From Paenibacillus massiliensis subsp. panacisoli DSM 21345 (lineage in GTDB: Bacteria > Bacillota > Bacilli > Paenibacillales > Paenibacillaceae): DNA of 64,000 nucleotides. Location: NCBI RefSeq assembly GCF_000426545.1, contig NZ_KE384534.1, positions 248,001-312,000 on the forward strand, written 5' to 3'. The notes under the pieces were generated by a model that saw only the letters and a list, made by a program, of their open reading frames with translations, did not search any database and was not told where the DNA came from. Below, piece after piece: positions 59,735 through 64,000 of the stretch. The position numbers and the translations under genes were made by a program. Numbering within the stretch: the first letter of the stretch is position 1; every line of letters begins with the position of its first letter.

Positions 59735-61189
59735 ATGAAACTGAGGTCTAACAAGCTAGTGCCACTAGTTATTTCTATGTTATTGATTACTTCTTCGTCT
59801 GGAACGGTATCGATGGCTAGTGATACTCCTGCTCCTACATTTTCTAATGTATCTGTTCATGATCCGTCAGTTATTAAAGCTAACGGAACTTACTATGTAT
59901 TTGGTTCACATCTCGCGGCGGCCAAGAGCAACGATCTAATGCGTTGGACTCAAATCTCATCATCAGTACGTAATGGCAATCCTCTAATTCCTAATGTGTT
60001 CACAGAGCTTAAGGATGTTTTTGCTTGGGCTGAGACGGATACATTGTGGGCAGCAGACGTAATACAGTTAGAGGATGGTAAATTTTATATGTACTACAAT
60101 GCCTGTAAGGAAGACTCTCCTCGTTCCGCCATGGGGGTAGCAGTAGCTGATAACATAGAGGGACCTTACACGGATAAAGGGATTTTTCTGAAGTCTGGCA
60201 TGTGGGGAGAGCGGAGTGAGGACGGCACCATCTATGATGCTACCAAGCATCCTAATGTAGTCGATCCGCATACCTTCTTTGATAAAAATGGGGAACTTTG
60301 GATGGTATATGGCTCTTATTCAGGTGGGATCTATATTATGAAAATGAATCCTCAGACAGGCCTTCCTTATCCCAATCAAGGATATGGTAAAAAACTGTTA
60401 GGAGGCAACCACAGTCGCATAGAAGCACCTTACATGTTATACAGTCCGGATACTGACTATTATTATCTCTTCGTTACATATGGAGGATTGACAGCAGATG
60501 GGGGATACAATATTCGTGTTGCTCGTTCCAAATCCCCTGACGGTCCGTTTGTTGATGCAAAAGGCAATAATATGACCCGTGTAGGAGGCAAAAAGGGTTC
60601 ATTTTTTGATGATGATGCTATTGCACCTTATGGGGTGAAATTATTAGGCAACTATCAGTTTGAACAGGTTCAAGGGGAACCGCGACATTCAGGAACGGGT
60701 TATGTCTCTCCTGGTCACAACTCAGCATACTATGATCCACAAACTCAAGAGTATTTTCTCATTTTTCACTCTCGGTTCCCATCCCGGGGTGAACAACATG
60801 AAGTACGGGTACATCAAATGTTCCTAAATAAGGACGGCTGGCCAGTAGTCGCCCCTCATCGATATGCACAAGAAACAGCGGGGAACTACAAAAAAGATGA
60901 TGTAACGGGCCAATATAAATATTTGAATCATGGCAAGGATATTTCCGCAACGATCAAAAAATCCAGTCTAATTAACTTTAATGATAATGGTACGATCTCT
61001 GGCAGCGTATCAGGTACTTGGCGACTGAAGGAGAAGCATAGAATCGAACTGGTCATTAACGGTGTGGACTACCATGGTGTATTTGTTCGCCAATGGGATG
61101 AGGGAACGAAGACAAACGTTATGACCTTCACTGCGCTATCTAATGAAGGTGAAGCCGTATGGGGAAGTCACACGGCGACAGGCAATTAA
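59735..61189 (+). CDS. Secreted GH43 arabinan endo-1,5-alpha-L-arabinosidase, copy 2
   Basis: A 484-residue paralogue of copy 1 with the same signal peptide, propeller and C-terminal domain and with the same catalytic motifs (VHDPSVIKANGTYYV, NVVDPHTFFDKNG, NHSRIEAP). ATG 59735 corresponds to the copy-1 start and follows GGGAGGATT; ATG 59711 does not. The propeller region differs at many residues and most synonymous sites, whereas the last 96 residues are identical, with only about eight base differences over the last 288 bases. Codon use in the first part is more AT-rich than copy 1. Confidence 0.9.
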   Translation: MKLRSNKLVPLVISMLLITSSSGTVSMASDTPAPTFSNVSVHDPSVIKANGTYYVFGSHLAAAKSNDLMRWTQISSSVRNGNPLIPNVFTELKDVFAWAETDTLWAADVIQLEDGKFYMYYNACKEDSPRSAMGVAVADNIEGPYTDKGIFLKSGMWGERSEDGTIYDATKHPNVVDPHTFFDKNGELWMVYGSYSGGIYIMKMNPQTGLPYPNQGYGKKLLGGNHSRIEAPYMLYSPDTDYYYLFVTYGGLTADGGYNIRVARSKSPDGPFVDAKGNNMTRVGGKKGSFFDDDAIAPYGVKLLGNYQFEQVQGEPRHSGTGYVSPGHNSAYYDPQTQEYFLIFHSRFPSRGEQHEVRVHQMFLNKDGWPVVAPHRYAQETAGNYKKDDVTGQYKYLNHGKDISATIKKSSLINFNDNGTISGSVSGTWRLKEKHRIELVINGVDYHGVFVRQWDEGTKTNVMTFTALSNEGEAVWGSHTATGN

Positions 61190-61364
61190 TACATGGGGTC
61201 GTATTTCGAAAATAGTGCATGTAAGCCATTATCTTATGAAAAGTGTGGGAGAGCTATTAAGCTCAAACGCCAAAGATCAGACATCAGTTCCTGTCACACT
61301 CCAGCATCTACTGGAATCCTGGAGTGGAAGGTAATAGGAACGGTATATTAAGCGGTATTCTTAA

Positions 61365-61392
61365 GTAACCCCCTGGCATGCCAGGGGGTTAC
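61365..61392 (+). terminator. 28-bp perfect palindrome, terminator of GH43 copy 2
   Basis: Identical to the palindrome at 59327-59354, and followed by the same TTAT. About 70 further bases of recognisable duplicated flank continue past it (for example the shared TGTGGGATTGAGCGCAAGAT). Confidence 0.65.
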
Positions 61393-61590
61393 TTATCATC
61401 TATGCAAGAGCTTTGATCCGCAAGCCAATGCAGTTATAAAACTGTGGGATTGAGCGCAAGATCTTCCTGTCAGCCTTCTCGGCATAAATTCTTGGACTCT
61501 ATCGATATCACATCACACCCAGAAGCAACTGCATGCAGCTCAAATGGCGGGAATCGAGCACGTCGTATCCAATCCACAATAGCTAATACG

Positions 61591-61611
61591 AAAAGACCAT
61601 CGCTCTAGGGC
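61591..61611 (-). terminator. Terminator of the EIIA gene
   Basis: AGACCATCGC and GCGATGGTCT form a perfect 10-bp stem (loop TCTAG region); on the minus strand TTTTC follows. It lies 26 bases past the EIIA stop. Confidence 0.75.
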
Positions 61612-61636
61612 GATGGTCTGTCATCAAACAGAATAA

Positions 61637-62134
61637 TCAAGCCAATTTTATGGTAATAACAGAATTTTGTCCAGCAGAAACTTCTCCTTCATGCGTCTTT
61701 ACCTCAAGCACGGCATCCAAGCCATTAGGAACTATCACAGGTGTAATAATTGGATAACCCGCCGCTTTGATATGTTCCATATCAAATTCCAAGAGAATTT
61801 GGCCCGCGCTAACACGATCTCCTGTTTCGACCATGGGAGTAAATCCTTCCCCTTTTAATGAAACAGTGTCCATGCCAACATGGATCAGTACTTGCGCACC
61901 CGAATCATGTTCAAGAACAATGGCATGCTTAGTTTTGATAAAATGCGCGACCAGACCATTAAAAGGCGAAAAGACCTTACCTTCGGTTGGCTCTATTGCT
62001 ATGCCTTTTCCCATCATCCCTTCTGCAAAAGCTGCGTCAGGGACCTTTTCAAGCGGTACCGCCCGACCGTTCAAAGGTGCCATTACGATTAAATCTTCGT
62101 TCTGTTTTTTTTTCTTTTTCATCCAAGATAACAT
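61637..62134 (-). CDS. PTS glucose-type EIIA protein
   Basis: A 165-residue free EIIA of the glucose/beta-glucoside class. It shows the MAPLNGRAVPLEKVPD start, the histidine pair His70 (TKHAIVLEH region) and phospho-acceptor His85 (VLIHVGMDTV), and the typical FDMEHIKAAGYP. It would pass phosphate from HPr to EIIB domains, and the EIIBC at 21912, which has no EIIA, is one possible client. The N-terminus has a KKKKK run that may aid membrane contact. It is monocistronic. Confidence 0.92.
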   Translation of the reverse strand: MLSWMKKKKKQNEDLIVMAPLNGRAVPLEKVPDAAFAEGMMGKGIAIEPTEGKVFSPFNGLVAHFIKTKHAIVLEHDSGAQVLIHVGMDTVSLKGEGFTPMVETGDRVSAGQILLEFDMEHIKAAGYPIITPVIVPNGLDAVLEVKTHEGEVSAGQNSVITIKLA

Positions 62135-62255
62135 GAATGTATTCCTCCATTCTCAGTAAACACTTAACATGACCCGAAACATTATAGTGAATATTTCCTT
62201 TAACACAATTTTACTTGTAAATTGCTAAGAAGGATCATTACAGGAAAAGCCTAGG

Positions 62256-63518
62256 CTAGAGCGATATTTCTTCTGGGTATTTAAGTAATGGTTCGCAGCA
62301 ATTTTTGTATTTTTTGCTGCTTCCACATATACAGCGTTCATTTCTCTTAGGAAATTTGAAACCCTTTTTCTCTAGCTCTAGCAATCTATCCCGCTTGATA
62401 TTTCCGGCCAGCTTGAGCATTTTGTTCTGGCTGTACTTGAAAATTTGCTTATAGCCCTCACAGAAATATTCCACGCCCATTTCATTGTTTTGCTGCATAC
62501 GATTACGCGGGCATCCACCATGACACATCTTAAGAAATTCACAGGATTGGCAAGGTTCTGGCAAAGATTGTTTTAGTGATAAGAAGTCATTCCATTTTTC
62601 ACTGTTTATGATCGACTCCAAGGAATGTTCCCGGACATTGCCTAGCTTGTAATCGTCCTGTATAAAGAAATCACAAGGATATGCATCTCCATTTTGTTCA
62701 AGGACAAGCACTTTAGGACAGGATTCGCTTTGTTGGCACATCTCCGGCTGCTGATTTAGATAAACACCCAGCACATTATCAAAGAATCTCACCGATCGTT
62801 TAGGATTGCCATCATTGTACCAAATATCAAATACTTCGCACAAAAAGTCGCCATATTGCTTCGGAGTAATGGTATATTGCCCTTGCTCACCAACATTTTG
62901 CGCCTTAAATTTCATACAAGGAATAAATTGTACATGCGTATATTCCTCACGCTCATAAAATTGCATCAATTCCCTGCCTTTAGACACGTTGGCTTCATGA
63001 ACTACTGTTAAGATATTAAAATCCACATTGGCTTCTTTTAAATGCTCAATCCCTCTCATAACCAGTTCAAAACTGCCCTTGCCTGATCCGGTAATTCGCC
63101 GGACATCATTGATCTCCTTGGGCCCGTCCAAACTGATCCCTACCAAAAATCTGTATTCTTTAAAAAACTCGGCCCATTCCCTGTTAATCAACGTCCCGTT
63201 GGTTTGAATAGCGTTGTAGATAACAGTGTGGGGAGCGGCATACTTTGTTTGCAGCTGCACCACTCTTTTAAAGAAATCCAAACCTGCCAACAGAGGCTCT
63301 CCCCCCTGCCAGGTAAAGGGAACATATCCTTTTTTGAGCTTCATATACTCTTGTATAAACTTCTCCAGCGTTTCATCTTCAATTCGATCTATTCTTCCTG
63401 GAATGCCGTTACAACTGCTATAGTAACAATAATCACAGGCAAGATTACATGCTTCTGACACTGTTTTCCACATGACTCCTGCAATTTGTCTATTTAACAT
63501 GGAATGATCTTCAACCAT
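62256..63518 (-). CDS. Anaerobic sulfatase maturase (radical SAM/SPASM) with SEC-C tail
   Basis: A 420-residue radical SAM enzyme that converts a Cys or Ser of sulfatases into formylglycine without oxygen. The radical SAM cluster motif is CNLACDYCYY, followed by TWQGGEPLLAG and SLDGP. Downstream, SPASM cysteines (CPKV, CDFF, CQSCEFLKMCHGGCPRNR) hold two auxiliary Fe-S clusters. The last 25 residues are an SEC-C zinc motif (RCICGSSKKYKNCC), which such maturases often carry. ATG 63518 follows GAGGGG. The gene directly upstream encodes a probable sulfatase end, its likely client. Confidence 0.92.
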   Translation of the reverse strand: MVEDHSMLNRQIAGVMWKTVSEACNLACDYCYYSSCNGIPGRIDRIEDETLEKFIQEYMKLKKGYVPFTWQGGEPLLAGLDFFKRVVQLQTKYAAPHTVIYNAIQTNGTLINREWAEFFKEYRFLVGISLDGPKEINDVRRITGSGKGSFELVMRGIEHLKEANVDFNILTVVHEANVSKGRELMQFYEREEYTHVQFIPCMKFKAQNVGEQGQYTITPKQYGDFLCEVFDIWYNDGNPKRSVRFFDNVLGVYLNQQPEMCQQSESCPKVLVLEQNGDAYPCDFFIQDDYKLGNVREHSLESIINSEKWNDFLSLKQSLPEPCQSCEFLKMCHGGCPRNRMQQNNEMGVEYFCEGYKQIFKYSQNKMLKLAGNIKRDRLLELEKKGFKFPKRNERCICGSSKKYKNCCEPLLKYPEEISL

Positions 63519-63578
63519 ATTTATCCCCTCAAGAGATATAAAGTTTGTGTTTCCTTTTCAAGTTGTTCAGAATTCTAT

Positions 63579-64000
63579 TTATTCGATTCTCATAGCTAGG
63601 TTTAATTGATAATATATAAATGCTTGTTCATCTGCTGCGATATTTTGACTGACCCATTTTTGTAACGCTTCAGAGGAGATTGGCTGCTTTTGGGCGGCAA
63701 AATATGTTTGCAAAGCCTCTTGCTTTAACGGTTCTTTTAGTAATTTTTCCAGTACCAGAAATCCTTCTTTCGAACTTCTGTTCATAAAAGAAAGCCCATC
63801 TAATAACAATTGATCTTGCACCTCTTGTATCTTGTGCTCATTGATTACATCTTCCACAGAATGAATATTGTCCAGACCATAGTAGGTATAGAGCTCTGGT
63901 GGAGCCTCATTTTCCTTCATCAGCTGTTTCATTTTTGTGATTAGCTCAAACTCCTTTGCACAATCATCAAGAGGTTGGAGTTGTTTAGGATCATTCTTGT
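63579..64000 (-). CDS. C-terminal part of a probable sulfatase, cut by the window edge
   Basis: The frame is open from the window end to the stop at 63579, so the visible 140 residues are only the C-terminus. It begins NDPKQLQPLDDCAKEFELITK, which resembles the sulfatase C-terminal region (YDLENDPKQLxNL..), and continues as a helical tail without recognisable motifs. The catalytic CxPxR part must lie beyond the window. The sulfatase identity rests on this short pattern and on the maturase gene that follows 60 bases later, so it is an inference. Confidence 0.5.
   Translation of the reverse strand, partial: KNDPKQLQPLDDCAKEFELITKMKQLMKENEAPPELYTYYGLDNIHSVEDVINEHKIQEVQDQLLLDGLSFMNRSSKEGFLVLEKLLKEPLKQEALQTYFAAQKQPISSEALQKWVSQNIAADEQAFIYYQLNLAMRIE

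Overview
The window looks like a chromosomal segment of a Paenibacillus-type endospore-forming Firmicute. This rests on strong AGGAGG-type ribosome-binding sites with frequent TTG and GTG starts, YqhG/YqhH, YqzE and YkvI family genes, a CwlD-like amidase, an SLH-anchored surface protein, perfect catabolite (cre) sites, Zur boxes and Bacillus-type SOS boxes. The species cannot be fixed from the sequence alone. No rRNA, CRISPR array, complete prophage or intact transposase was seen.

Layout: 1-6.2 kb holds a membrane thioredoxin, an rRNA modification group (two RsmF-like m5C methyltransferases around an RsuA-family pseudouridine synthase) and a GGDEF protein. 6.4-12.3 kb holds a GT4 glycosyltransferase, a YkvI transporter, DedA, xpt and small genes of unknown function; one unknown gene at 11749-12261 has two tandem LexA-type boxes upstream. 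tRNA-Leu(CAG) follows. 12.7-18.0 kb is a zinc-starvation neighbourhood: a COG0523 GTPase with YcgR/YcgQ-type membrane proteins behind one Zur-like core, and a zinc-free L33 ribosomal protein behind an excellent Zur box. Between them lie an NlpC/P60 hydrolase and a decayed pentapeptide-repeat gene. 18.1-24.6 kb has a lone AAA+ ATPase, a chemoreceptor remnant and a sugar locus (GntR regulator, ManD/RspA-type enolase-superfamily enzyme, PTS EIIBC, ROK regulator). 24.8-33.5 kb has cell-wall enzymes, YqzE, a chemoreceptor with an early in-frame stop, an unknown secreted protein and yqhH-yqhG.

34-39 kb contains nrdJ with an NrdR operator, then a MarR/LLM-oxidoreductase operon. Around 39.3-39.95 kb two gene fragments (GT2 and cupin) collide. 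40.6-46.9 kb has a large RCC1-Ig-SLH protein and a dCache chemoreceptor with a terminator in its leader. 47.0-49.8 kb is the most system-like region: two phospholipid-N-methyltransferase-like genes, a DedA protein and an orphan OmpR-type regulator on one strand, preceded by four exact-period 11-bp direct repeats. 50-57 kb has zwf-gnd, a ROK/MFS pair, a HAD phosphatase and a DUF1349 protein. 57.3-61.4 kb is a tandem duplication of a GH43 arabinanase gene with its cre site and terminator; the 3' ends have been homogenised. The window ends with a PTS EIIA, an anaerobic sulfatase maturase and the C-terminal end of a probable sulfatase that runs off the edge.

The recurrent functional themes are polysaccharide use under CcpA control (GH43 pair, PTS parts, sulfatase/maturase), zinc limitation, envelope modification and chemotaxis. 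Starts were moved from the longest open frame to an internal codon wherever a clear ribosome-binding site supported it. All family assignments are by eye from motifs; no database search was run.
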